From Allium sativum (taxonomy: Eukaryota; Streptophyta; Magnoliopsida; Asparagales; Amaryllidaceae): DNA of 64,000 bases. Each line of letters starts with the position of its first letter. Position 1 is the first letter of the stretch. The stretch spans positions 884,355,903 to 884,419,902 of the forward strand of contig CM060918.1 in assembly GCA_030737875.1 (NCBI GenBank), in the 5' to 3' direction. Of this stretch, positions 25,234 to 35,540 are shown piece after piece. Both the position numbers and the translations under genes were made by a program. The notes beneath the pieces were generated by a model, which worked only from the letters and a program-made list of their open reading frames with translations, was not told the origin of the DNA and made no database searches.

Positions 25234-25759
25234 ATGAGCCGATACGTTAGAGGTGCCAGTAGAGGAGCCAATAATGGGAATGCTGCTGACATGAGGTCGA
25301 TGTTTACTGACCTCATGAGAGAGGTTCTTAGGGATGTGCAGAGGGAAGCTCCCAATGGTGGTAATGGTGGTGGTTCAATAGTGCAGGCGCCTAGGGCCGA
25401 TTTCGCCAAGTTGAACAAGGATTATACTAGTCTTGGTCGAAAGCCGTTCCAAGGGACAGAATCGGCCACGGATGTTCAAGATTGGTTGGATAGCTGCGAA
25501 CGTATTTTCGAAGACTTAAGGTATCGAGGATGCGATGAAGAGGAGGCTAGCATCCCGTCAGCTGTAAGGACGGGCGATGAATTGGTGGAATGCTATAAAG
25601 ACAGCTACTCCCGAAGATCAGATTACTTGGGATCAGTTTAAGGTTCGCTTTAGCTATAAGTTCATTCCTACTGCTCAGAAATCAGCACTGTTTAAGAATT
25701 CCTTGGAGCTTAAGTAGAATGGCAGAGCTGTATCGGAGTATATTGTCGAATTCGACACT
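25234..25759 (+). pseudogene. G gag N-terminal part, copy 1
   Basis: The ATG at 25234 opens a capsid precursor (Met-Ser-Arg-Tyr-Val-Arg-Gly, Asp-Trp-Leu-Asp-Ser-Cys-Glu-Arg-Ile-Phe). A 1-bp insertion near 25516, absent from copy 2, shifts the frame. In the true frame a TAA at 25565 (also in copy 2 at 32775) and a TAG at 25715 (CAG in copy 2) break it. The conserved Trp-Trp-Asn and Ile-Thr-Trp-Asp-Gln-Phe stretch lies between them. The frame then runs on into the open block from 25760. Confidence 0.75.
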
Positions 25760-27394
25760 TTGTCGAAGTATGGGTTATCCCTTATTGATACTGTCGAGAA
25801 GAAGAATGAGAATTTCATAACTGGTTTGGATCAGTACTTGGGGGAAAGGCTTATTAACCACATCGATGAGACGTTTGAATCGATTGTGGGGAAAGCATTG
25901 AGGTCAGAGATTCTTTACCCTAAGTCGAAGACAAAGGTTGCATCTTCAGAGAAGCCAAAGCTACAAGCAAGTGGTGGAGGCAAGAGTGGTTCTCAGAATG
26001 AGAGGAAGAAGAACCAGAATAAGGATGGCCAGAAAAAGAATAAGAAAGATGTTGAGTGCTTCAGCTGTGGTAAGAAGGGCCATTATGCTAGTAATTGTCT
26101 GGTCAAGCCAGCGGATAGGAAGTGCTTCAACTGTGGCCAAGTGGGACATCACAAGGACAAGTGTCTGCAACCCCCTAAAGTAAAGCAGATGGTGAAAGCA
26201 TATGCCCTTAATGTTATTCCTTCTTCGTCGAATGCCCCAACTGCGGCGGAGAAGGGAAAGAACGTCGCTATTCAATGTATGCTTTCTGTTTATGATGTTC
26301 CTGTTAGAGTTTTGTTTGATATCGGAGCTTCCAGTTCTTTCATATTTAGTGACATGGTAGATAGGTTGGGATTGGAGCCCGAGATCGTCGATAGACCTTT
26401 AGTAGTGACGAACCCAACTGGTGGTTCAACTAACCTTAACATGATTTGTCGTAATGTGGTCTTATCGAGTCATGGATGCATGTTTGTTTGTGATTGCTTT
26501 GTTTTGGGCTTTACTGGGTTTGGCATTATTTTGGGAGTCGACTGGCTCCAAAGATACGGGGTGGTGGTAGACTGTGAGGGCATTTTGGTGACAACTAGAG
26601 CAGATGATGGGCAGAGGGTAGTGTTTGGTGGTCTACCTAGTGATGGGGTAATGGCTAGTTTTCTAAATTCCCTCTACATCCCGCATAGTGAGTTGTCTGG
26701 TTTGCCCGTGGTTAGCAAGTATCCGGACGTTTTCGAAGAAGTGACTGTGCTTCCACCACACCGAGAGATTGAGTTCCGTATTGATTTAGTGAAAGATGCC
26801 AGACCTATAGTGATGCCACTTCGTCGTATTGCACCAAAGGAGCAGCGAAAGCTCGGAGTGCAAGTCAGCGATCTTTTGAAGAAGGGATTTATAAGAACGA
26901 GTGTTTCTGAGTGGGGAGCACCAGTTTTGTTTGCTACCAAGGCGGATGGTTCCCTTTGTTTGTGTGTAGACTATCGCGAGTTGAATAAAGTGACGAGGAA
27001 GAACAAGTATCCTCTACCGCAGATAGATGATTTGTTTGATCAGTTGAGTGGCGCGAGAGTATTTTCTCAGTTAGATCTCGCGACAGGTTTTCATCAGCTT
27101 AGAGTGGAAGCTGAGAGTATAGCTAAAACGACATTTCGCACGCCATCTGGATTTTATGAGTGGTTGGTCATGCCATTTGGGATCACCAATGCCCCAACAT
27201 ATTTTGTGGATCTTATGAATAGGGTATTCAGAGATCAGTTGAATAATTTTGTCCTTGTGTTCGTGGATGACATTTTGGTCCATTCGAGGACAGAGGAAGA
27301 ACACAAGGAACATTTGAGGATAGTAATGGAGGTATTGAGAAAACACCAATTGAAAGCAAAGTTTTCTAGTGTCACTTCTGGAGGAGGGAAGTGA
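25760..27394 (+). CDS. G gag C-terminus, protease and RT (open fragment)
   Basis: This 544-codon open block is the middle of a broken gag-pol. The ATG at 25760 is an internal gag Met, not the true start. Residues 1-60 are the end of the capsid (Leu-Ser-Lys-Tyr-Gly-Leu class). Two CCHC zinc knuckles lie at 100-113 and 122-135. The protease site at 185-195 reads Phe-Asp-Ile-Gly-Ala-Ser, where copy 2 has the usual Asp-Thr-Gly, so this copy has a Thr-to-Ile change. Leu-Gly-Val-Asp-Trp-Leu follows at about 258-263. RT runs from about 318 with Val-Asp-Tyr-Arg-Glu-Leu-Asn-Lys (403-410), Met-Pro-Phe-Gly (471-474) and the catalytic Phe-Val-Asp-Asp (501-504). The block ends by frameshift after Lys-Ala-Lys-Phe-Ser. 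Confidence 0.85.
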   Translation: MSKYGLSLIDTVEKKNENFITGLDQYLGERLINHIDETFESIVGKALRSEILYPKSKTKVASSEKPKLQASGGGKSGSQNERKKNQNKDGQKKNKKDVECFSCGKKGHYASNCLVKPADRKCFNCGQVGHHKDKCLQPPKVKQMVKAYALNVIPSSSNAPTAAEKGKNVAIQCMLSVYDVPVRVLFDIGASSSFIFSDMVDRLGLEPEIVDRPLVVTNPTGGSTNLNMICRNVVLSSHGCMFVCDCFVLGFTGFGIILGVDWLQRYGVVVDCEGILVTTRADDGQRVVFGGLPSDGVMASFLNSLYIPHSELSGLPVVSKYPDVFEEVTVLPPHREIEFRIDLVKDARPIVMPLRRIAPKEQRKLGVQVSDLLKKGFIRTSVSEWGAPVLFATKADGSLCLCVDYRELNKVTRKNKYPLPQIDDLFDQLSGARVFSQLDLATGFHQLRVEAESIAKTTFRTPSGFYEWLVMPFGITNAPTYFVDLMNRVFRDQLNNFVLVFVDDILVHSRTEEEHKEHLRIVMEVLRKHQLKAKFSSVTSGGGK

Positions 27395-28910
27395 GGTTCT
27401 TGGGCCATGTTTTTCAGAGAATGGTATTGCCGTGGACCCTACGAAGGTGGCTACGGTACAAGATTGGTCTACACCCAAGATTGCAACGGACATAAGAAGT
27501 TTCTTGGGGTTAGCTGGATATTATCGTAAGTTTATCCAAGACTTCTCCAAGATAGCAGCACCGTTGACTCAGTTGACTAAGAAGAATCAAGCCTTCGTTT
27601 GGGACGAAAAGTGCGAGAATGCATTCAAGAGTCTAACGGACAAGTTGACATGTGCACCAGTGTTAGTCATTCCTAAGGGGAATGAAGAGATGATGGTGTA
27701 TACGGATGCATGTGGCACAGGGCTAGGTGTTTTATTGATGCAAGGAGGTAGGGTTGTAGCTTATGCAAGTCGGCAATTGAAACCGCACGAGAGAAGATAC
27801 CCTACCCATGATTTGGAATTGGCAGCGATCGTGTTTGCACTGAAGATGTGGAGACATTATCTCTTGGGAGAAAGATTCGAGTTGTTTACCGATCATAAAT
27901 CGCTAAAGTATCTCTTCTCCCAAAAGGATCTAAATCTCCGACAGCAAAGATGGTTGGAATTCTTAGCTTCCTATGATTTCGATATCGCATACACACCAGG
28001 AAAAGGCAATGCGGTAGCCGATGCCTTGAGTAGGAGACATGCCAGTTTAGGGGCTATGTTTCTTGAATGGAGGCAACTGGAGTATATCGCAGGGTATGAT
28101 TTCAGACCAAAGTGCGAATTGGATCCAGAAATGTTGGCTAGTTTGACGATCAGACCCACTTTAATTGAGAGGATTGGTTCCAGTCAGAGGAACGATCCTA
28201 ATCTATTGGAAATCATCTCCAAGTTAGAGATGAATATCAACGGTGAGGAGATGAATTTGTATGGGCTTGATCGAGAAGGATGGCTTCGAAAGAATGGAAG
28301 ACTAGTTGTACCCAACGTGAATGGTTTGATAGATGAAGTGCTTAGGGAATGTCATCACTCAAAACTGACTATACACCCCGGTGGTGATAAGATGTATCGA
28401 GACATGAAGCAGACTTACTACTGGGAAGGGATGAAAAGAGACGTTGGGAAGTTTATATCTAAGTGCATGAATTGCCAGCTAGTTAAAGCTGAGCAAAAGA
28501 AGCCTAGTGGTTTGTTGCAACCTTTAGAAATTCAAGAATGGAAATGGGAACAAGTGTCAATGGATTTCATTGATGGGTTACCAAGGACAAGATTGGGCCA
28601 TGATAGCATTTGGGTGATTGTGGACCGATTGACTAAGAGTGCAACATTTATACCCGTCAAGTCAAACAGGACGGCAGCTAAGCTAGCTGAACTATATGTA
28701 AAGTGGGTAGTGAGATTTCATGGAGTACCTAAAAGCATTGTGAGTGACCGAGACTCGTTGTTTACTAGTGGGTTTTGGAAGAGCTTGCAAGAGGCTCTAG
28801 GGTCGGAATTATATCTCAGCACCGCGTATCATCCTCAAACCGACGGTGAATCGTATATTGGAAGATCTCTTGAGAGATTGTATATTGGATTTTGGTGGAT
28901 CATGGGATGA
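27369..28910 (+). CDS. G RNase H and integrase (open fragment)
   Basis: This block continues pol after two frameshifts near 27375-27415. Up to residue 17 it is out of frame, and the real homology begins at Glu-Asn-Gly-Ile-Ala-Val-Asp-Pro. The RT connection with [11 protein letters not shown] is at 45-55. RNase H acidic residues are Asp113, Glu150, Asp175 and Asp218. The integrase zinc domain shows His329/330, His336, Cys366 and Cys369, and the core acids are Asp399 and Asp460. At 28846-28860, where the third catalytic residue (Glu) normally sits in a Gln-Ser/Thr-Glu-Arg phrase, the sequence jumps from Asp-Gly straight to the codons for Asn-Arg-Ile-Leu-Glu-Asp. That suggests a deletion of about 14 bp and a frameshift. 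Confidence 0.85.
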   Translation: MSLLEEGSEVLGPCFSENGIAVDPTKVATVQDWSTPKIATDIRSFLGLAGYYRKFIQDFSKIAAPLTQLTKKNQAFVWDEKCENAFKSLTDKLTCAPVLVIPKGNEEMMVYTDACGTGLGVLLMQGGRVVAYASRQLKPHERRYPTHDLELAAIVFALKMWRHYLLGERFELFTDHKSLKYLFSQKDLNLRQQRWLEFLASYDFDIAYTPGKGNAVADALSRRHASLGAMFLEWRQLEYIAGYDFRPKCELDPEMLASLTIRPTLIERIGSSQRNDPNLLEIISKLEMNINGEEMNLYGLDREGWLRKNGRLVVPNVNGLIDEVLRECHHSKLTIHPGGDKMYRDMKQTYYWEGMKRDVGKFISKCMNCQLVKAEQKKPSGLLQPLEIQEWKWEQVSMDFIDGLPRTRLGHDSIWVIVDRLTKSATFIPVKSNRTAAKLAELYVKWVVRFHGVPKSIVSDRDSLFTSGFWKSLQEALGSELYLSTAYHPQTDGESYIGRSLERLYIGFWWIMG

Positions 28911-29484
28911 CCATTTGCATCTAGTAGAGTATGCATATAATAATAGCTACCAATCCAGTATCGGTATGGCTCCCTATGAAGCTTTGTACGGAAAACCGTG
29001 CAACTCACCATTATGTTGGATAGAGACCGGTGAGAAGTTTGTGCTTGGACCCGATGTGATAAGAGAAACTTCAGCTAAGATTAAGATTATCCAACAGCGA
29101 ATGAAGGCTTCCCAAGATAGGCAGAAAAGTTATGCTGATAAGAGGAAAAGAGAATTGAAGTTCTCCAATGGCGACTTGGTGTTTATCAAGATTTCTCCGT
29201 TGAAGAGCGTAATACGATTTGGCAGGAGAGGCAAGTTAGCACCAATATTTGTTGGTCCAATCCCAGTTCTAGAACAAATTCGGAATTTGGCATACAAAGT
29301 TGAATTACCAGAGAGGATGGAAGGAGTTCACAACGTATTTCATGTTTCCCAGTTAAGAAAGTTCGTGCACGACCCAGATGTTACTATTTCACCTGATCAG
29401 TTGGATGACATCGAAGTTGAACCCGAGGCGGTTAGGAACCGCAAGCCTGTGCGTATTGTTGGGAACGATACGAAGCAACTTTGA
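28846..29484 (+). CDS. G integrase C-terminus with GPY/F module (open fragment)
   Basis: A 212-codon block in the next frame continues the integrase from Asn-Arg-Ile-Leu-Glu-Asp-Leu-Leu-Arg. It carries Ala-Tyr-Asn-Asn-Ser-Tyr (29-34), Pro-Tyr-Glu-Ala-Leu-Tyr-Gly (43-49), the GPY/F-type Phe-Val-Gly-Pro-Ile (135-139) and His-Asn-Val-Phe-His-Val-Ser-Gln-Leu (162-170). Its apparent Met is a codon of the old reading, not a start. It stops at a TGA (29482) that, from the family pattern, was probably an Arg CGA before a CpG transition. Confidence 0.8.
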   Translation: MNRILEDLLRDCILDFGGSWDDHLHLVEYAYNNSYQSSIGMAPYEALYGKPCNSPLCWIETGEKFVLGPDVIRETSAKIKIIQQRMKASQDRQKSYADKRKRELKFSNGDLVFIKISPLKSVIRFGRRGKLAPIFVGPIPVLEQIRNLAYKVELPERMEGVHNVFHVSQLRKFVHDPDVTISPDQLDDIEVEPEAVRNRKPVRIVGNDTKQL

Positions 29485-29597
29485 AGGAAAGCGGTGAGAA
29501 TCTAGTCAAAGTCCAGTGGGGCGAGAATGAGAACGACTGTACTCGGGAGACAGAGGAGAGCATTAGGAAGACGTATCCAGAACTCTTCGCCTGGTAA
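29401..29597 (+). pseudogene. G chromodomain remnant
   Basis: After the TGA at 29482 one more frameshift leads to Val-Lys-Val-Gln-Trp-Gly...Glu-Thr-Glu-Glu-Ser-Ile-Arg-Lys-Thr-Tyr-Pro-Glu-Leu-Phe and a TAA at 29595. This matches the usual end of the chromovirus integrase chromodomain, a module thought to guide insertion to marked chromatin. It supports the chromovirus assignment. Confidence 0.65.
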
Positions 29598-29760
29598 GAT
29601 TTTACCTTTAATTTAGTCTTTCTGCATGCTAGGATAAGCTTGTTTTTTTTTACATGTTTGATTGTTGTATATGATTGGTAGGCATGCGGGATCCTTAATA
29701 TATTTTGAGTTAAGGAATTTTGGGGGATGAAATTTCTTAAGGGGAGGGGGGGAGGAAGAA
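29598..29760 (+). promoter_or_regulatory. G 3' untranslated interior and polypurine tract
   Basis: Non-coding sequence ending in a long purine run (aaggggaggggggg, 29738-29753, then aggaagaa) against the TG of LTR2. This is the plus-strand priming site. Confidence 0.8.
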
Positions 29761-32240
29761 TGTAACAACCCGCATTCTACGCATCGGAGAATCGTAGGAT
29801 ATTTATTTCTTTTGCATACGAAGTCGTATGGTCATGTGACTTTGGGAAACGACCATTGGGGTCATTTCCCTTGTTCATGATTTTTTCCGATTTTTAAATG
29901 ACCATTTTGCCCCTAGCTGGTACTGTTTTGGCCATAACTTTTGATTGGAAAGGAATTTTGACCTGAAACCACTTCCATTGGCTCCGGATGATGGGTTACC
30001 TTTCCATAGATGGTCACATTAGCCAAACAGATTCATCGTTTGGGAGATATGGCTGAAACAAGGTTTAGAAGGTGAAAATAGCTTAACCGGGCCTAATTAG
30101 GGTGATTAGTAAGAGGGCCCACGACCCATTTAGGGATTAGAGATGTATAGGAGCTGATTAGGGTTAGAAAACATTTCTTTCAGCCGCCACTTTCATTCTT
30201 GGAACCCTAGCAATGGCCTCCAACACCCAAATCAACTTCTAATCAAGTTTTGGCTTAACCTACATCAAATCAAAGAAGATCTTCACCAAATCAGTATTAG
30301 AGCTGCTTTTAGACACCAGTTTTCGCCCAAATCAGCGAGGTTTCAGTTCTGAATATTTTATTTGTGGCCAAGGTGAGTGATTAGCATTGTTTTGACACTA
30401 ATTACATTTAATTAAGGGTAATTAGTGAAGATTAGCAAATTTATACACTAATAAATTCTGGAAAAATATTTATAAATTTGAAAATAATGTTTTAGACCTT
30501 TGTTAGAAATTTGGTTTGATTTAGTTAAGTTTTACTAATCATATCATTAGTTTGCTTAAACATGCTTAAGGGAAAATATGGGTTTTTGGGTATATTTGAT
30601 CCGTTTTGACATATTAATTCATTGTTTTTGTGTTTATGGTTAGTTTGCTATGATTGCTATGACTGTATGATATGCTTTGTGATTGATTAGAAGAGTTAGA
30701 TTGGTCGAAAACGCCGTCGAGTGGCGAAAACAGTCGCTGAAAAAAGTTGCAGGAATTTGGCCGATCCGGATCGGATCGGAGGAAGGAACCCGAACCGAAC
30801 CGCCCCTCCAAGCTGTTGTATCCACAAGGAGATCTGAACCTGAACCGACGACCCGATCCACCTCTCGTGTGCCACTCTGACCCAAACCGATGCGCCATGG
30901 AGAAGTTGAGAGACCCGACCCGATCCAGAGTACTTGGGAAGAAGGACCGAACCGGGGAAGTTTCCATGAAGCCAGGAGGTGTGGACTCTAATTCGAACCG
31001 CGGAGGAAGGTCACCTCGATCCGACCCGTAGCAGAGAGGAAGGTTGAGCTGGAGATTCCAAACCGATCCGATTGCTTAGGGAGGAGTATTCAGATCCGAA
31101 CCAAGGAGCTGATGACCACGACCTGAAGTAAAGTAAAGTGAGGAAATGAAGACTGGTCCAGAGAAGAAGGTGTTGACCAGAACACGAGATGCAAAGGAAG
31201 TCCAAATGAGGAGCCTTGACTCAGGATCCAGAAGGGAACCAATGAGTGAGCTTCATGATTGGGCTTTGCTGCGGGACATGTGCTAAGGGATTGTCGATGT
31301 CTGTAACTTTGAATCACTATTTGTGGGTAGTACGTGAACGGATTCAGGGCCATAGTGGCCTATGTACGACTAAAGAGCTAATAGACCAATGAAGTGGGGT
31401 CATTTGTAAATATTTGGTCATGACTCCATGTAGTAGGCTTGGTAGTAGCAGTAGTTGTTCAAGTCGAACACCATCACTACTTCGATGAGTCTAGTGATTG
31501 ACAGTGGTGGACATCGTATTCTTTACGCACTAAGTGTTAGATGTGAGGATGGTTGTTATGGTTGACTTGTTTGCCTTCACTATGACATACACACCCTCCC
31601 CCGTATCTTTACACCATTTGTTTTTATGGCACCTCAGAGTGTTGTATGGTATGTAGTGCTAACTCTTTGGTTACAGGTCCAGGTTCAGGTATGGTTTAGT
31701 TTACCTGTTATTGTTCTGTCTAGCTGCTTATCGCTCATACCAGACTTTTTGTCTGACCCAGAGTTTTATGTCTCTTCTTATTACTCTGGGTGCTGTTACG
31801 AGCAGACTAGAGACAGGTTAGCTGGGTATGCACGAGTAGCTGATTCGGAGACGAGCAGGAGGCTTCCACGTATGATATGTATAGTATTCTCCATGTGTTT
31901 TTGAAGATCACTGCTTGGGCATTAGTAGTGCATCTTCTACTTTAGCTTTCTTTTGCTCTAGAGACAGTTTAAAGTGTTAATAATCATATTGGATCATAAG
32001 CTGTATTTGGATTTCCGCTGCTATGTTGGTTTAGTTTTTCAGCTTATGCATTGTCTCGCCTATTTTATGTCAAGATTATGTTATTATTATATTTTGTTCC
32101 ATGCGTTGTGAGACATTCTATAGGTTCCTTGTTAGTTCATTCTATTCTTTCCTTTCTTTGGCGACCGTTCCGTGCTAGTTGGGCATGTGTACAGCGCACC
32201 TTCGAAGGAAATGCAGGCTGGTGCGGGGCGGACCGTCACA
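29761..32240 (+). repeat. LTR2 of G
   Basis: 2480 bp, TGTAACAACCC to ...ccgtcaca. It differs from LTR1 by scattered changes. The TATA-like word at LTR1 22941 reads tagaaaac here (about 30165). The large minus-strand frame of LTR1 is broken here into smaller frames (30614-30967, 31090-31353), which speaks against it being a gene. Confidence 0.9.
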
Positions 32241-32242
32241 TT

Positions 32243-32254
32243 TGGTATCAGAGC
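32243..32254 (+). promoter_or_regulatory. G primer-binding site 2
   Basis: A second exact TGGTATCAGAGC, two bases after LTR2. It shows that LTR2 serves as the 5' LTR of a second interior. Confidence 0.9.
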
Positions 32255-32444
32255 TCTAGGTTGCATAGTTCACCTAGGGAGGTTATCAGGGAGAGATAGT
32301 ATACGTATATGTGAGCGCGTACTTGTGATTATTTTGGTTTTCAAAAGCTATATATTATTGCTATTAGTATAGCTAAGGATGAAGTCGCACTGCACTAGCA
32401 CCGTTATGAAGATGGTTAATCGTTTTCTATTTACAGATTGAACG

Positions 32445-33821
32445 ATGAGCCGATACGTAAGAGGTGCCGGTAGAGGAGCCAATAATGGGAATGCTGCTGA
32501 CATGAGGACGATGTTTACTGACCTCATGAAAGAGGTGCTTAGGGATGTGCAGAGGGCAGCTCCCAATGGTGGTAATGGTGGTGGTCCAATAGTGCAGGCG
32601 CCTAGGGCCGATTTCGCCAAGCTGAACAAGGATTATACTAGTCTTGGTGGAAAGTCGTTCCACGGGACGGAATCAGCCACGAATGTTCAAGATTGGTTGG
32701 ATAGCTACGAACGTATCTTCGAAGACATGGGTATCGAGGATGCGATGAAGAGGAGGCCAGCATCCCATCAGCTGTAAGGACGGGCGATGAATTGGTGGAA
32801 TGCTATATAGGCAGCTACTCCCGAAGATCAGATTACTTGGGATCAGTTTAAGGTTCGCTTTAGCGATTAGTTCATTCCAGCTGCTCAGAAGTCAGCGTTG
32901 TTTAAGAAGTTCTTGGAGCTTAAGCAGAATGGCAGAGATGTCTCGGAGTATATTGCCGAATTCGACACTTTGTCGAAGTATGGGTTATCCCTTATTGATA
33001 CTGCCGAGAGGAAGAACGAGATGTTCATAACTGGTTTGGATCAGTACTTGGGGGAGTGGCTTATTAACCACATCGATGAGACGTTTGAATCGATTGTGGG
33101 GAAAGCATTGAGGTCAGAGAGTCTTCAGCCTAAGTCGAAGACTGAGGTTGCATCCGCAGAGGAGCCAAAGCAGCAAGCAAGTGGTAGAGGCAAGAGTGGT
33201 TCTCAGAATAAGAGGAAGAAGAAGCAGAATAAGGATGGCCAGAAAAAGAATAAGAAAGATGTTGAGTGCTTCAGCAGTGGTAAGAAGGGCCGTTATGCTA
33301 GTAATTGTCGGGCCAAGCCAGCGGATAGGAAGTGCTTCAACTGTGGCCAAGTGGGACATCACAAGGACAAGTGTCTGCAACCCCCTAAAGAAAAGCAGAT
33401 GGTGAAAGCATATGCCCTTAATGTTATTCCTTCTTCGTCGAATGCCCCAACTGCGGCGGAGAAGGGAAAGAACGTCGTTATTCAAGGTATGCTTTCTATT
33501 TATGATGTTCCTGTTAGAGTTTTGTTTGATACCGGAGCTTCCAGTTCTTTCATATCTAGTGACCTGGTAGATAGGTTGGGATTGGAGCCTGAGATCGTCG
33601 ATAGACCTTTAGTAGTGACGAACACAACTGGTGGTTCAACTAACCTTAACATGATTTGTCGTAATGTGGTCTTATCGAGTCATGGATGCATGTTTGTTTG
33701 TGATTGCTTTGTTTTGGGCTTTACTGGGTTTAGCATTATTTTGGGAGTCGACTGGCTCCAAAGATACGGGGTGGTGGTAGACTGTGAGAGCTTTTTGGTG
33801 ACAGCTAGAGCGGATGATGGG
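32445..33821 (+). pseudogene. G gag-protease, copy 2, truncated
   Basis: The same gag as at 25234, in one frame without the copy-1 frameshift but with in-frame stops at 32775 (TAA, shared with copy 1), 32808 and 32868. After 32898 it stays open through the zinc knuckles and protease. The first knuckle has lost its second Cys (Cys-Phe-Ser-Ser) and its His (Gly-Arg-Tyr), while the second knuckle is intact. The protease site is a proper Phe-Asp-Thr-Gly-Ala-Ser. Similarity to copy 1 ends at 33821, in the protease tail, where the TIR element begins. The open frame to 33902 therefore ends in foreign sequence. Confidence 0.8.
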
Positions 33822-34770
33822 CTTTTTAGTGTCACATCCCTAATTACGTTTGAAATAAAAGCCACGACCCTCCCAATGTTTACATGTAAACCCGGTCCCT
33901 AGAATTAATCTACCGCCCAAACTTTTTCATCCCTTCCGCCTTCTGGACCTTCTACTTCCGCGTTTTGCCTGTTGTGACCAAAAAAAAATGCGCTACTCAC
34001 TTTAAAAAAATATATTCAAAAAATCAGAAATATTCCCAGAAGCGCTCGGAAAAAAAAAGTTGCATACTTTTGTGCAACTATTGCCAATAGTAGTATACAT
34101 ACACGCATATATTCATATAGTGTTTTTCTATTGAAAATCTGGACAAATATATGCATACATATATGCAACTATTACCAATAGCTGCGTACATGTATGCATA
34201 CAAAGTTGAACTGAGATTCATGTGTTACAAATGGTTGCATACATGAATGCAACTATTCTGTATATATGCACGCGTGTGTGCAACAAATTTAAAAGGGACG
34301 ACGACTTCTGAATATGCGCTTGAATGTATGCACGTATTCTGTACAAGAGCATAAATGTGTGCAACAATGTTTGAAAACGGTGAATGCTTGAAAAAACAGG
34401 CCAGATTTGAACATATGCATAAAATGGTGCGTATATTGCTGTTTAACTACATACATGTATGCATTTATACTGCATCTTGGTGCAACACTGAAATATAAGC
34501 ATGAATGTATGCAACTATTTGTGAATAAGTGCATCTATTGATGCAAAAACCTGTTGTTTCGCTGATTTTATGTTATTTTGGATTTTGACTTGCTTTTTGA
34601 ATGTTTTAACGCATGAATTTTTTGGCGTGTACATTTTTTATTTAATAATGAATTTTCGTTATTTTTTTAAATATTTTTTTTACCTATTTTCGAAAAATAG
34701 GGACCTAATTTACATGAAAAGTTGGATTAGATGTGAGCCTAATTTTGAAACTTTACAAGGATGTGTGCTA
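33822..34770. mobile_element. Non-autonomous TIR/fold-back DNA element, ~0.95 kb
   Basis: The two ends are inverted copies of each other over about 70 bp at roughly 70% identity by eye. Shared words from the ends inward are cacatcc, gtttsaaa, catgtaaa and ggtccct (33833-33897 versus the complement of about 34697-34766). The middle is AT-rich and made of varied tgcatac/gtatgcaac words. No transposase is present. Both ends coincide with breaks in other elements, so no target duplication can be read and the superfamily is unknown. The open frames 34289-34534 (-) and 34570-34797 (+) are chance. Confidence 0.6.
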
Positions 34771-34904
34771 GACGGATCCAAATGTTTAAGCACATGAGCT
34801 AGACATTCTTTTGGGAGGGTATAAAGAAGGATGTTGCTGAATTTTTGGTGAGGTGCTTGACTTGTTAGAAAGTCAAAGTTGAGCAAGGTAAGACTGAAGG
34901 GTTA
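34771..34904 (+). pseudogene. F integrase zinc-domain scrap
   Basis: The translation gives Gly-Ser...Lys-Met-Phe, then Thr-Phe-Phe-Trp-Glu-Gly-Ile-Lys-Lys-Asp-Val-Ala-Glu-Phe-Leu-Val-Arg-Cys-Leu-Thr-Cys and Lys-Val-Lys-Val-Glu-Gln, with two stops. This is the second half of the gypsy HHCC domain. The His pair upstream is missing, and A begins at 34905. Confidence 0.7.
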
Positions 34905-35540
34905 TGTTACTACAAGAATTCGACACCACAAATGAAGGAGTATCATATTTGAATCGATACCAAAGTATAAAGACGGAAAAGAGAAGCCGGGATCAGAAAG
35001 AAAAATGCCTTAAAGAAGGTTAGGCTGACACCTGTTACTCCAAGATTTCGATACTTAAATCAAAGAACGTGAAGGGGTATCACAGTGATTACGATACCAA
35101 AGCAGGGGCCGAAAGAGGATTCAACCAAAACCGAAAGAAAAAGGGAGATAACAGAAGCCAGGAAGGCACACAACCAATACTTAAGTACAAGGATGAAGAA
35201 AGAAGGGTTTAGGAACATATGTTATCGGCACCGAAACAAGGGCTTGACATACATATCAGCAGCGACATAAGGAAGCATACGACTCTGTGCTGATACCAAG
35301 AAGATAGTAACTAGGACGTAATGCCGATACCAACTTGCAATGGGCAGTTGGCTTGGTACCGGTAATCGGAAGTAAAAGGCAAGGGCATGAAGTCAATCCC
35401 AATAATATGTGCTACTCAGAGAAATATAAAGGGGAAAGTATGAAGGCAACACCGAGAAAGTCAAGCAATGAAATACCGAAGCCTGAGTCAAAGCAGGGCC
35501 AAAGCCAGAGAAGACAGAACCAAAGCCAAATATGCCAGAA

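Larger units (their letters stand above)
22535..33821 (+). mobile_element. G: chromovirus (Tekay/Del-like), LTR-internal-LTR-partial internal
   Basis: The order is LTR1 (22535-25027), interior 1 (25028-29760), LTR2 (29761-32240), then interior 2 cut at 33821 in the protease. LTR2 is bounded by a polypurine tract on the left and a primer site on the right, so it is shared by two interiors. The left flank is catac (22530-22534). The right end is lost, so no target duplication can be checked. Conserved GPY/F and chromodomain-end motifs and the LTR type point to the Tekay/Del chromovirus group. Confidence 0.8.
5041..34904 (+). mobile_element. F: old gypsy element, split by D, G and A
   Basis: F is the oldest host element on the left side. 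Pieces in order are an LTR end (~5041-5151), a primer site, gag, protease and the RT start to 7089, RT blocks at 22208-22534, and an integrase scrap at 34771-34904. The RT reading stops at 'Thr-Val-Asp' before D and resumes at 'Asp-Ser-Lys...Val-Asp-Tyr-Arg-Gly' after D, so the two sides belong together. About 1 kb (rest of RT, RNase H, integrase start) is missing at the G/TIR-element junction. The 3' side is interrupted by A at 34905 and is not seen again in the window. Confidence 0.7.

Noticed and set aside
22535..33821. Two independent G-family insertions side by side
   Set aside because: The middle LTR is flanked by a polypurine tract and a primer site with no target duplication between, which fits one shared LTR better.
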